Origin: Aselliscus stoliczkanus | Lineage: Eukaryota; Chordata; Mammalia; Chiroptera; Hipposideridae | Reading direction: 5' to 3' | NCBI GenBank assembly: GCA_033961575.1 | Contig: CM066731.1 | Span: 134,471,001-134,535,000 of the forward strand | Length of the DNA: 64,000 bases | Shown here: in pieces, positions 34,518-46,700 of the stretch | How the letters are laid out: each line of letters starts with the position of its first letter | Position numbering within the stretch: position 1 is the first letter of the stretch | Position numbers and translations under genes: made by a program | The notes under the pieces: model-generated | What the model was told of the DNA's origin: nothing | Databases searched by the model: none | What the model saw: only the letters and a program-made list of their open reading frames with translations

Positions 34518-35300
34518 CAATGCTGTGATTAGTCCCACGTCTGTTCTGACTCTTTTACATTACTTATCACATTAACGTTTTTGTAGGATCCCCTAGGCTA
34601 TGAGTCTCAAAACTATGAGAAGCAATAATGATGCAAAATACATTGTTTTTACTATAATGTTTGCCTTGCACACATTGCTGATAAATGTTTGTTAGAGGAA
34701 ACAATGACTAGCTGAACATGGGTTTTCATATTGGAAATCCCAGACATATGTCTTCATCCTCTGAATACTTTTTATAAAAGTGAATTTACTAATTGAGTTT
34801 TCAAGAAATATATTTTGTGTTTTAGCAACTCTAACCTTCTAGAAGTTTTGTCCAAACCCTATATTGAAAGTTGCCTCATTTCAAATTCTACCCTTTACTT
34901 CTTTCTAGCATTGAATCAATCCAATTTTCCTGCCTTCAAACTATCTGAAACATTGACTCCTCCTGGGTCTCAGGCTTGCTGACATTCAGACTGGAACTCC
35001 ACTATCAGCTCTTCTGAGGTACAAAGTATGACCAACGAGAAGGTGTGCTATAATCCAAAAGAATTGCTTGAGTTTTCTAAGTTATACAGACAGAAATCCA
35101 GGAAACATGAGTAAGAATTGACATTAGGGGAGTGAGATAATGGAAGAAAAATAAAGTTGGATCAGGCTGAATTTACTGATATGGGCTCACTAAGCAGAGC
35201 TTCTGCATTTAATGTTGTAGCTTGAGGAGTTAGAAAGGACTTCTACAGTTCAGTTGGTTGATTGGCTGGAACATAGACCAAAAAGTTGCCCATGGTCAAC
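34518..35300. other. Noncoding DNA
   Basis: No gene or clear repeat was recognised. Confidence 0.45.
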
Positions 35301-36300
35301 AAGTTGGAAATGCCAGGCTTCCTTTGGTTTAATGTAGAGGAAGGGACTCAAAGGCTTAGGGAGATTGAAATGGCAAGGTGGATTTATCATTGAAGATCTC
35401 TTCAGTCACAGTGGAAGGGTCAAGAAGACATACCTTTCACCAGTGTTGTGAGAAATAAATTTATGTGAGGAGTCCTGGCATCCTTGAAGATCTCTGTGAT
35501 TGCTCCTCTGTGTAAAGCAGACCTTACAGTGGGAACTATAGTCACAGTATTGAGAAATCCAAATGCAATGGGAGCAGCTGGATCCCAGGGTAGCAGGAGC
35601 CAAGTGGCAGCACCCAACCATCAATGGTGTGGTGGACATGGTTACCATATGGGCAGCAGAGCCAAAGCAGCAATCAGAATAGTCTGATTTGTGCTGAGCA
35701 ATGGCATTGGCTAATTGATCATTATGTTCCGACAACTGAAATAGAGAGGAATCCTACTAAATTCTTACTTGATCTTATATAAGCAGAAAAGTTCCAGGTC
35801 AAGTAAATGAAAGGCTAACTTGAATCATAAATACAGAGAATAATATTCCCTCAATCAATTCCTAGAATTGAGCCAGTTTACACACCCAGAATCTCTTGAA
35901 TAAAGTGGCGGTCAGGTCCCCTTGAGAAAGGACCCCAGTACACTGCCAAAAGTTGGATTGTTAATCTTCCCCAAATGGGACCTACAACTGTTAACCAGAG
36001 TAACTGTACATTGGAGAAAAGGACATAATCAGACCATTCAGTGACTACTAGACATTGGCTCTGAACTAACACTAATTCCAGGAGACCCAAAATATCACTG
36101 TGGTCCACCAGTAAGAGTAAGGGCTTATGGAAATCAGGTAATCAATAGAATTTCAGCTCAAGTCCATGTCACAGTGGATTCAGTAGGTCCCTGAGCCCAA
36201 TCTGTGGTTATTTTCCCAGTTCCAGAAAGCATTTTTAAAATAGACATACTCAACAGCTGACAGAATCCCCACATGTTAGCTTAGCAATTGTTTGGAAAAA
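35301..36300 (+). pseudogene. Possible degraded ERV internal (gag/pro-like) relic
   Basis: Near 36047-36080 the plus strand reads LDIGSELTLIP, with the layout of a retroviral protease active-site region (Ile where Thr or Ser is usual), followed by a compatible downstream segment. Upstream text such as GGAGCAGCTGGATCCCAGGG may belong to the same internal region. Stops and shifts abound and no LTR was matched to it. The family is not determined. Confidence 0.45.
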
Positions 36301-36700
36301 AAATATCGTATTTTCTCAGTGTCTTCTTCACGACACACATTTAACTTCCATTTACAATTCCTTAAATGAAATTCCTTCTAGGGTCTCCATCAGGTCTAGC
36401 ACTTTAGTATATTAGTATATTTTTTAATGCATGATTAATAGTAAAATTTTATTTACCAATGTCCCAATAGAATATTTTCACACAAATTGTCAACAAGCAC
36501 AGTTATTCTCAACTGTAGTAAAGCAAACCATTTGAGCCTATATAATGAAATTTATATTTACTGCCTCTAAATTTCATCTTCTTGTTCCTGGACCTGCTAT
36601 CAAGATGTTCTTGAATCATAAGTAATTCAATAGACAACCATTTATTGATGGACTCGTCTGTGTCAAGCCTGGTAAGGAGCAGTAAAGATTAACAAGACAC
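36301..36700. other. AT-rich noncoding DNA
   Basis: No gene or repeat was recognised before the SINE. Confidence 0.5.
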
Positions 36701-36704
36701 TTTT

Positions 36705-36711
36705 TGTTTTG

Positions 36712-36743
<32 letters not shown>

Positions 36744-36878
36744 GCTGAGCCATCCTGCTACTTGTTGGCAGCTTAGCGTCAACTCAGCTCAGGCTGGGCA
36801 TTGAACTGCTGTTGCTGAGAGCTCAGCTCACACTCTTGAGTGAGCTCTTAACCAACTGAGCCACTCGGCCAGCCCAAG
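36705..36878 (-). mobile_element. tRNA-derived SINE, minus strand, with (TTTTG)n tail
   Basis: A TTTTG array (36705-36741) is the A-rich tail. Minus-strand tRNA-like head GGGCTGGCCGAGTGGCTCAG at the right. AAGACACT repeats at 36694 and 36879 are the likely TSD. It resembles the tRNA-Ile-related multimers rather than the short type A. Confidence 0.82.
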
Positions 36879-36940
36879 AAGACACTGTTTTGACCTGTAG
36901 TTGTTCTATCTATTAAGGGACATAAAAAAAGTAAATAATA

Positions 36941-37045
36941 GGGGCCGGGAGAGTGGCGGTGGTTTAGCGCTGGCTTCAGAAGCCAGCGGCCCCGGTTCGG
37001 GTCCCACATACAAGGGCCAGTGACACTGCCCTCAAAAAAAAAAGT
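36941..37045 (+). mobile_element. Short tRNA SINE (type A)
   Basis: GGGGCCGGGAGAGTGGCGGT through GGGCCAGTGACACTGCCCTC and a short A tail. AGTAAATAAT (about 36930) and AGTAAGTAAT (about 37043) form the TSD. Confidence 0.92.
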
Positions 37046-37504
37046 AAGTAATATAAATAAGTAGCATGATAGTTACTATGGGAGTGCCATGTAAAAAATA
37101 ATGAGTAACTCCTGGGAGAAATATGGGAAAGAGGGCAAACACTTATCAAAGGCTTGAGCTATAGCTGCAAGGAAAGACAGGGTATAGGCTGAGATAAGAG
37201 AAATGAGCACAAAAGATGGGAGAAGAAGAAAGAGAGGTAGAGAGGGAGGCTGTGGAGGATGGTTGAGGAAGGTATAAAAAGGTAATACAGTATTGGGGGA
37301 CGAGTCTAAAGGCTTCAGAAATCTGGATTTCAAAAGTCCTCAAAACCTGCCAATGATTCCATAAGTATTACAGCAAACTTTAAAATAATTTAAATAATCA
37401 GCTTTAGGTAAATTGGCAAATGAGGTAAAATAAAATACAGATCATTTGGTGAATTGATCTTTCAACCACCAAGCTTTTGATAAATTCATTTGGAGCCTAA
37501 GATT
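37046..37504. other. Noncoding DNA
   Basis: No gene was recognised. A purine-rich part (about 37190-37260) is present. Confidence 0.45.
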
Positions 37505-37965
37505 TCTAAATTGTGGAAGACTGCATATTCAAAAGATGGCTGCAAAAATATCTCCCATCTCTTACGCTCTTCTACAAAGTGACTTTGTCCCACTGAGGAG
37601 CCAAGTATTTTCCATCATCTTATAACTGTTTTGACCAATATAATATGGGAAGTACCATACTGTGAGACGTCCACATTACCTGGAGAGGTCACTAGGTGCT
37701 CTGCTTAATAGCTCCAGGTGAACATCAGATGCCAACCACATGAGTGAGCCATTTTCAGATGTCCAGCCTAGTGAATCTTTCAGATGACTTCAATCCAATC
37801 CAAAATCTGACTGAAACTGCATGAAGAGTATCGAAGGAAGGACTACTCAGCTAAGTCCATCAACCCACAGGAACCTGAGTGATAATAATATAGTATTATT
37901 TTGAGCCATGAAGTTGTAAGCCAGTTTGTATACATCAGTAGTTAACTATAACAGAAGGGTTAGGG
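37505..37965 (+). mobile_element. Ancient MaLR/MLT-type LTR relic
   Basis: Phrases such as GACCAATATAATATGGGAAG, CACATGAGTGAGCCATTTTC and the end ATTATTTTGAGCCATGAAGTTG, TAGTTAACTATAACAG follow the layout of old non-autonomous MaLR LTRs. Family assignment by eye only. Confidence 0.55.
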
Positions 37966-39235
37966 AAGACAGAGGGGTTCCCTTGCTGATGACTAAGGGT
38001 ATTTAAAGTACAATGGAATTAAATGAATTGCAGAGTGGTTAGGGAGGGCAGGAAGATAGTAGGGAGAGCAGAAACTCTGTTCTCCAAGTTCAGATGTGGC
38101 CTGGTTGCTCATTTCTGGATCGGTGAAGGTTCCTGCGTAAGAGACTATGTGAGCAGCAATGCTCTTAAACAAACAGAATTAAAAGAGGAAGAGTATGTTT
38201 GACCAAGAAATATAATAATTTTTAATATGTTGAGCTTGAGTTGATTATAATATATTCATATGGGATAATCAATAACATCTTGCAAATTAGGTGTGAAACT
38301 TCAGAAAGAGCTATGAGCTGTATGTATGAGAGTCATCAGCATATGGAAAGATATTTACTGAAGCCACAGGAAGTGGTAATATTACCCAGAGAAATTATAA
38401 AGAAGCAAAGTTCCCAAAAAAAGCCATGAGAAATACCAACAATTAAAAGATAAGCAGAAAGGAAAGGTATTTTTCACACAATTCTATTAAACACTATCAT
38501 TTTCTTGTTTCAAATAGTAATTTCTCTTATCATTGGGAATGGAGAAAAGAAAGAAACACAGTTCTTTTTTATACAGCAATATTATATAAATTTTAGGGTT
38601 TGGACAGAGGGAGAAGGGGTGATGCTGTCACATGAGACTGAATTCACAGTAAAATTGCAAAACAATGAAATATTTTGTAAACATGAAACTATTTAGAACT
38701 TGTATTTTGAATAAATAATATATATGTGATTGAGTCTATAATTTCCCCCAGTAAATTAGTATCAGATCACAGACTAAAACAGAAATTATATGATGTATAA
38801 AACATTAGAAAATTAATTTCCTTCACACACTGTTTGTAAAGCATTGATAGTTCTATCTTATTTTCATAGCAACTTCACTACCAGCACAAATCTCACAGAT
38901 CAAGTTATAAACTCAGACTGTTTGAGGTTACATATATGTAGTATACATTTTAGTGAGAAAATCCTGGTGAACATTATGTCAGGAAAAGTAAAATATTTGT
39001 TCCAAGTATCAACACCAAGAAATGCGAATCAAAGTATTCATTGTGAATATATAATTGGATTTCTTTTTCTGCATTTAAACCATTTTTGATCACAAAAGCA
39101 TACTAATTATATTTAATATAAGGAATACAGAAGGGCAGTGCGGTAAATTAGATGATGTTCAGCAAATATTTGTTCCTTATCGCAAATTTTCATGGATGAA
39201 GAACACTTTCCCATGTTATTGATATTGGATATGAT
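37966..39235. other. AT-rich noncoding DNA
   Basis: No gene, RNA or clear repeat was recognised. Confidence 0.45.
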
Positions 39236-39565
39236 CATTTGAGTTGCTTTGGTCACTGGAATATAGGCAGAAGTGACAGAGTGTCCGTTTTAAACCCAGC
39301 GTTTATGAGACTTCCACTCACCCTGAGAGCTTTCCACCACAGCCCTTAACAACAGCAATAACGAAAAAGGCCCCAGGTAGCTACTTCCCTGCACTTTGGG
39401 GACCAAAACACATTTGGAGCACAGCTTCCCTGGCTGATTACACACCTGCAGCCAGAAGCAGAGCCATAAGCACAGCAATTACACACAGCTGCACGTGTGA
39501 GAGTCAGTGTCATTTTAAGCCACTGAGTCATGGCAATGTTAATGAGGCAATACCTAACTGAAACT
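39236..39565 (+). mobile_element. Ancient MaLR-type LTR relic
   Basis: GGTCACTGGAATATAGGCAG near the start and TTTTAAGCCACTGAGTCATG plus TACCTAACTGAAACTGG near the end resemble the LTR at 37505. The middle is poorly conserved. Confidence 0.45.
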
Positions 39566-40263
39566 GGAAGCAGAAAAAGTTATATGTTATTTCTTATGAA
39601 AATATTTTCTGACCTTAAAATATTTCACAAACCCATATTTAATTTATAATGAATAGCAAGAAATAATGGTATATAATATTTTAATATGGTTAGACCTTGA
39701 CTGTGATAAAAATAGAGGAACATCATCTATCAAATATGTCATATAATTAAGGTAAAGTTAAAAAGAACGAATTTCTAAATGATTTATATTTACATTTATA
39801 AGCAAAGTCATGAAAATTTAATAACTGGTCATGAAGAATAAACATTCAAATATATGTATATATTATATATTAATCAAAGAGTAGATTAATATTTTTTTCT
39901 GAAGAAGAAAAAAGTAGGGTGGTAAACATATTTCAAAGTAGTATTCATAAGAGAATGTATTGATTTAAGCTCTCTAAAATTAGAGGAAGTGCTATTATGA
40001 CCACGAAAGCATTTAACTTGACCTGAAGTATTGACTTCTGTATTTAATTGGTTATTATCTAATCAGAAAAGTCATTTAAAAAAATCATCCAAGCCTGTCA
40101 TAAATCAGGAGCTGAAAAATCTCACTAAAACAAAGATAAATGTCTCACTTGAATAAATAATTCATGTTTCTCTAAATTTCTCAATGTAGTTCTTGGTATT
40201 TGCCAGGAAAATGGAAACCTAGTGTCATTTGAAATAAAAGTTTACATACATTTCTAAATACAA
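39566..40263. other. AT-rich noncoding DNA
   Basis: No gene or repeat was recognised. Confidence 0.5.
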
Positions 40264-40279
40264 ATATAGGTAACTTTTT

Positions 40280-40328
40280 CCGCTGGCTTCCCAAGCCAGT
40301 GCTTAACCACCACGCCACTCGTCTGGCC
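40280..40328 (-). mobile_element. Tail-less 49-bp half of a tRNA SINE with TSD
   Basis: On the minus strand only the first 49 nt of the type A SINE are present, from GGCCAGACGAGTGG to AGCCAGCGG, just past the anticodon-stem-like part. No B box, 3' body or A-tail follows. Near-perfect 16-bp repeats ATATAGGTAACTTTTT (40264-40279) and ATATACGTAACTTTTT (40329-40344) flank it, so it is an insertion and not a decayed copy. Confidence 0.85.
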
Positions 40329-40520
40329 ATATACGTAACTTTTTAAAAGATCTTTTAAGCAAAAGAAGAAATTAAGATCTTCATACTCAACACATGAAAA
40401 ATTTGAATATCATTCCACAATTAATATTTTTTCATGTTTTATATTTGAAAATCAATTTGGGAGAATTAATTATGGTAATTTGGTGCTTTTCATTCTTAAA
40501 GATCTTTAAAAATTACATCT

Positions 40521-40645
40521 GGGGCCGGCCGAGTGGCGCGGTAGTTAAGCACTGGCTTGGGAAGCCAGCGGCCCTGTTTCGGGTCCCACATAAGAGGGCC
40601 GGTGACACTGCCCTCAAAAAAAAAATACAAAAAAAAAAAAAAAAA
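40521..40645 (+). mobile_element. Short tRNA SINE (type A) with 13-bp TSD
   Basis: GGGGCCGGCCGAGTGGCGCG to GACACTGCCCTC and a long A tail. TSD AAAAATTACATCT at 40508-40520 and 40646-40658. The long pure tail suggests a fairly recent insertion. Confidence 0.95.
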
Positions 40646-40658
40646 AAAAATTACATCT

Positions 40659-41579
40659 AGTTTGAATAAAAGCAAGGAAACTAAGACCAGATTATATTCA
40701 AGGATCATAGGCAAAGACATGGCAAAAAAAAAAAAACAGACTGAAAGAAGACTGATGCAGGAAATGTTCAGATATAAAATATAAAACAGTAGAAAATAGA
40801 AATGCTAGAGTGAGATAAACCTAGCTTTGAAAAGGGGAAATATTAATGTAAAGGAAAAACTTTTAGGCTACCATGAAGCATTTTAGTTACAGTAGATGCA
40901 AATAGGATGAGAAATAAATGCAATGGGAATTTTTAGCACCAAAAGACATGTTCAGTCAGGGCTGAAGCTGGAATTAAGATAACACTTTATGTTATTTTTG
41001 TTAAGGTGATTCTCTGAACATAGCATTAAAAAACGTTTTGGCTTGGAATAAAATGGTTCATAATATTGTGGTGAGTTGTATCTAACACATCAGTTCAGAC
41101 AAAGAGATTGGTGCAGTTGTCCAAAACATTTTCCCTTTTTATAGGGTAAGTAGAAACTAGAGTAGATGATTTAAGGCTTATGATGAATCATATGGATCAT
41201 AATAGAATTTATGATCTGTAAACTAAAGTGCTTTTGAATGAGGGGATGGATTATAGTTTACAGTCATAATAAAAATGTACATCAATTTGACATTTGAACA
41301 GTCCAAAGAGCTATTTGAAATAAAACATGTCAATTTTTGTTCCAGCTTAGTAACAACCTATATGTAAATATTTTATTTATTCATTCATTCATTCATTCAT
41401 TCATTCATACATGAAGGATGTAGTAACAGAGAGAAAAAGAACAAGTGTTAGAAAGATACACTGCAAATTACCATCTTTTTCCACAAAGTGAGGTGATAGA
41501 ATAGAGACTCTTCGCTTTATGAACTTCTCTATAGTTTGAATTTTTATAATCTTGTTTTCGTTTTAGAATTTAATTTCTT
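40659..41579. other. Noncoding DNA with one microsatellite
   Basis: No gene was recognised. An ATTC microsatellite is listed separately. Confidence 0.5.
41377..41408. repeat. (ATTC)n microsatellite
   Basis: About eight ATTC units in a row. Confidence 0.95.
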
Positions 41580-41587
41580 TTTGTTTT

Positions 41588-42107
41588 TTAATTGGGGTGT
41601 TGGAGGAGGGGAACAGTGTTGGGGAATTGGGAGGGGGACCAGCCAAGTTGTTGTTTTTCAATCTTAGTTATGGAGAGCACCAGTCACCATCTGGCTGCCC
41701 AACGGCAGCTCATGGCCTTTAAGCTCAAGGTGCTGTGTTACAATCTTAGTTGTGGGTGGGCATACCCACCCTCCCATGTAGGACTCAAACCAGCAACCTT
41801 GTTGTTAAGAGCGCATGCTCCATCCAGTGAGCTCCATCCAGTGAGCTATCTGGCCAGCAGCTCAGCTGAAGGTGCTGAGTTCAGTCTTTGTTGTGGGCGA
41901 GCATAGCCCACCATTGAACAGGCAATCTTGTTGTTAGGAGCACATGCTCTCACCAGCTGAGCCATTCTGCCACCTGTTGGCAGTCTAGCAGCAGCTCAGC
42001 TCCAGCACAGAGTCACTGGCCCATGTGGGAATCCAACCGGCAGCCCTGTTGGTCACAGCTCAAACTCTTAAGCTTAACTCAACCAACTGAGCCACTCGAT
42101 CAGCCCT
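41588..42107 (-). mobile_element. Trimeric tRNA-derived SINE
   Basis: On the minus strand three tRNA-like heads appear in succession (heads near 42107, 41970 and 41860), each followed by related body sequence, ending with CCCAATTCCCCAACACTGTT near 41610. It is the longest member of the tRNA-Ile-related multimers. A 15-bp stretch CTCCATCCAGTGAG is tandemly duplicated at about 41818-41847. Confidence 0.82.
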
Positions 42108-42229
42108 AAATATGTTTTTAGAGTTCTCAATTCAAAAGTATCTTTTTCAAGAAAAGTGATTGAGTCCCCTCTACTGTGCTTCCCATTCTGTGCACAAGCC
42201 TCCTTTCATACTTATACACAATATAATGC

Positions 42230-43600
42230 ATATAGAATTTAGCATAATGGCTATACATAGTCAAAACACAGAAAGTCAATTAATCTCTAAATACAAACAA
42301 GAATCATCTAGAAGACAAATATAAATAAGACAGCATTTATAATAAGATCAAATATGGATGAATAAATCTAACAAAATATATTTATAAGCTCTGTGGGGAA
42401 AAAAATATAAAACTGGGAAACATTAAAGAAAGCTATACAGTCTTCATGGATAGAAATAATATTATAAAGTTGTCAGTTATCCCCAGCCAGACTGATCTAT
42501 AACCACAAAGCAATTCCAGTCTGAATTTTAACAGGGAATGTTTTAAATTGGAACTGATAAAATGGTTCTTAAATGATAAAGACATGTGAAACCCCAAGGA
42601 TAGCAGAGTATTTTTGAAGAAGAGCATAGAGGGAAATAATCCTGATAGAGTTTGGGCTTTCTTTTAAAGCTATAACTGAGAAGCTGTAGTACTACTTCAG
42701 GCACAGACAAATTGAACAATGTGATGAAAGACCCAGAAGCACATATATGCTTATATGGAACTCTGATATACACTGAGATGGTCTACCAGACTAGTGAAGA
42801 AAAAGGGATCTATGGAATCAATGAGGCTGAAAACAGATACGAAAAAAATGAAATTTTATCCCTACCTTATAAACAAAAATCTTCCAGATGAATCACTTAT
42901 ATGTCAAAAACAAATTTAAAACTATTAGCAGAAAATATAAGCAAATATCCTTCTGGTTTTGTGGTAGGAAGGTATTTCTTAAACATGATCAAAAGGAGTG
43001 CTAACTGTAAAAGAAATAATATATAAATTTAACTATTTAAAAGTAAAAACTTCTATTAATTTAGAGATACTTAAAAACTGAAAAGATGATATGTACAACA
43101 AATACAAAAAATAGTACTAAGGACATATTAAAAACAAAACAATATTTTAAAAGGCAACCTAATTAAAAATTAAGAGATGAACAGGCATTTTACAGAAAAG
43201 GAAGAAGCGTATCATAATAAATTTTTGTGTAGATTGTTATCTTCACTAGCAAACAAGAAAATGCAACAAAGGAAAACCATTTTTATCACTTGATTGGAAA
43301 AAATTAAGTTGCCCAACACTATAGGTGTTGAAGATAGTATGTCTTAATACTATAGTATAAATTAGGATAGTTCTCCAGAAAGTCAACTCTTAGATACATC
43401 AATGAGAAACTCTTACCAATACAGACCAGAAGACACGTACAAGAATGCTCATAGCAGCATTAATAATAAAAAGACAAGAAACAATTCAAAAGACAGAAGA
43501 ATGAATAAATTGTGGCCTAATTACAAGTGGAACATTATATAATAGTCCAAAATGAATTTCTTTCACATGAAAAACATGGAGTAAAAATAACTTTAGAAGG
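42230..43600 (+). mobile_element. Old L1 ORF2/3'UTR fragment
   Basis: Degraded but ordered L1 ORF2 sequence: CAGTCTTCATGGATAGAAAT, AAAGCAATTCCAGTCTGAAT, GATAAAATGGTTCTTAAATG, then ACAAGAATGCTCATAGCAGC and GAATGAATAAATTGTGGCCT near the end. Many stops, no usable frame. Confidence 0.78.
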
Positions 43601-43640
43601 TATAGTCTGAGATTGATATCTTTTTTTGCCTTCTTTTATT

Positions 43641-43757
43641 TTATTTTTTATTTTTTATTTTTTTGAGGGCAGTGTCACTGGCCCTCATAAGTGGTACCCG
43701 AACCGGGGTCGCTGTCTTCCCAAGCCAGCGCTTAACAGCGGTGCCACTCGGCCGGCC
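43641..43757 (-). mobile_element. Short tRNA SINE (type A) with 13-bp TSD
   Basis: T-rich tail side at 43641-43665, then GAGGGCAGTGTCACTGGCCC to GGCCGGCC. TSD GCCTTCTTTTATT at 43628-43640 and 43758-43770. Confidence 0.95.
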
Positions 43758-43770
43758 GCCTTCTTTTATT

Positions 43771-46700
43771 AATAGATTTTATTTTGTACAGCAGTTTTAG
43801 ATTTAGAGAAAAATTGAGCAGATAGTGCAGAGAGTTTTCCCTCACAGAGTTAATGTTAAAAATCATACGTTAGTGTATATTTGTCACAATTAATGAATCA
43901 ATATTGATATGCTTTTACTGACTGAAGTCCAAGACTACATTATGTTTCACTCCTTGCGTTGTATAGTTCTGTCGGTTTTGAAAAACGCATAATAGGGCCG
44001 GCCGAGTGGCGCTGTGGTTAAGCGCTGGTTTGGGAAGCCAGTGGCCCGGGTTCGGGTCACACATATGAGGGCCAGTGACACTGCTCTCAAAAAAAAAAAA
44101 GAAAAGAAAAACGCATATCATGTATCCATCATTACAGTACCAGTTTCTCCACCCTAAAAAAATCCTGTGCCCCATCTATTCATCCTTTTCTCTCTTTCCT
44201 TTCTTTTCTTCCCCTTGAATCCCTAGCAACTACTGATCTTTCTATTGTCTCTATATTTTTGTCCCTTCCAGAATGTCATATGTCTAGAATCATACAGTAT
44301 GTACTTTGTCAAACTGGTTTCTTTCACTTAGCAATATTCATTTACAGTTCCTCCATGTCTTTTCATGGATTGATAGCTCTTTTCTTTTTATTGCTGTATA
44401 ATATTACATTTCGTAGATTACTACAGCTTTGTTTATCCATTCATCTACTGCAGGACATCTTGATTGCTTTTAACTTTGAACAATTATGAATAAAAATTTC
44501 ATAAGCATTCATATGCAAATGTATGCACTGAGAAGTTATGGATGTATACGTAGGCGTGCAATTGCTGTATCATATAGTAGTATTACATTTAGCTTTGTAA
44601 GAAACTGCCAAACTATCTTGCAAAGCAGCTGTACAATTTTGCATTTGCACCATCAATGAGTGAGAGTTCCTGCTGTTTCACATCCTTGTCAGCACGTATT
44701 TTAGCCTTCCCAATAGGTGTGTAATGTTACTGTGGTTTTCATGTGCAATTGCCTAATGACAGATGATGCTGAGCATCTTTTCATATGCTTTTTTGCTATC
44801 ATTATATCTCCTTTAGTGAGGTTCCTATCTTTGGCAAACGATGGGATTCTTTGTTCTCTTGTTGAGTTTTAAGAATTCTTTGTAAACTTGGTTACACACC
44901 TTTGATCAGATAGGAGTTTTGTAAGTATTTCCCCCCAAGTCTGTGGCTTGTCTTTTTATGCTCTTATAAGAGTATTTTGCAGAACAGAAGTTTTTATTTT
45001 TAATTTTTTTCTTTCATGGATCTTGCTTTTGGTGTTGTACCTAAAAATTTATCACCAAACCCAATGTCATAGATTTTCTCTTATGTTATTTTTCAGAACG
45101 TTTCTAGCATTGTGTTTTACATTGAAGTCTATGACCTATTTTAGGTTAATTTTTGTGAAAGGGGTAAAGACTGTGTCTAGATTTATTTTTTTGGGGGGGT
45201 GGGGGAGTGGGTAGGAGGGGAGCATGCAGGCATCAGTTGTTTCTGCACCATATATTGGAAAGATTATCCTTTCTCCTTGAATTACTCCTTTATCAGAGGT
45301 CAGATAATTATATTTGTGTGAGTCTATTTCTGGGCTCTCTACTCTGATCCACTATTCTATTTATCTAATTCTTTCTCCAGTGCTACACTGCCTTGATTAC
45401 TGCAGTATTATGGGAAATCTTGAAGTCAGACCTTGTCAGTCCTTCAAAGTTGTACTCTTTACTATCATGTTGGCTATTCTGGGTCTTTTGCCTCTCCAAA
45501 CAAATTTTAGTATCCATTTTCCTATATTCACAAAATAACTTTCTGAGATTTTCATTGGGGTTTCATTAAATCTATTAATCAAGTTGGAAATAATTGATAT
45601 CTTAAAAATATTGAGTTTTCTTATCTATGAATGTGAATATCTCTGCATTTATTTAGATCTTTGATTTCTTTCATCAGAGTTTTAAAATTATCCTCATATA
45701 GACCTTGTGTATATTTTGTTGGATTTATACCTACATATTTCAATTTTTGGTGCTACTGTAAAGTGGTACTGTGTTTTTAATTCCAAATTGTTCACGGATG
45801 GTATATAGAAAAGCAATTGACTTTTATAAACTAGCAACTATGTATCCTGTAACCTTATCATCACTTAGTTTCAGGAGGTTGGTTTTTTTTTTTAATTCTT
45901 TGGAATTTTCTACCTGACAATCATGTCATCTGTAAACAAAGAGTTTATTTCTTCCTTCACAATCTGTATACCTTTTACTTATTTTCCTTATCTCATTAGC
46001 TAGATAATTCAGTACAATGTGGCACAGGAGTATTGGGAGGGTATATCCTTGCCCTCGTTCTTGATTTTAGGGGGAAAGTAAATAGTTTCTCACCATTAAG
46101 TGCGATGTTAGCTGTAGATTTTTTTTTAAATCAAATTGAGAAAGTTCCTTCTATTTCTAGTCTGCTTGTTTTTAATCATGAACAGTGATGGATTTTTGTC
46201 AAATGCTTTTCTGCATCTATTAATAAGATCAGATGATTTTTTTCCTTTAGCCTGTTTATGTGATGAATTATATTTATTTATTTACAAATGTTGAATCAGG
46301 TTTGCATACCTGGGATAAATCCCACTTGGTCCTAATCAAGAATCTGTAATTCTATTTATACATTGTTGAATGTGATTTGCTACTATATTGTTAAGGATTT
46401 TTATATTATATTCATGAGAGATACTGTTCTATAGTTTTTCTTCCTTGTAATGTCTTAATATGGTTTTGGCATTAGAAAAATGCTGTCTTCATAGAATTAA
46501 GTAAGAAGTATTCCCTCTGCTTCTATTTTCCAGAGGGAATTGTAGAGAATCAATATCATTTCTTCCTGAAATGTTTGGTACAATTAACCAGTGAAACCAT
46601 CCATACCTAGTGTTTTCTTTTTTAAAAAAGTTATTAATTATTGATTCAATTTCACAGATATAGCCTATTCTGATTATTTAATTCTCCTTGTGTGAGTTTT

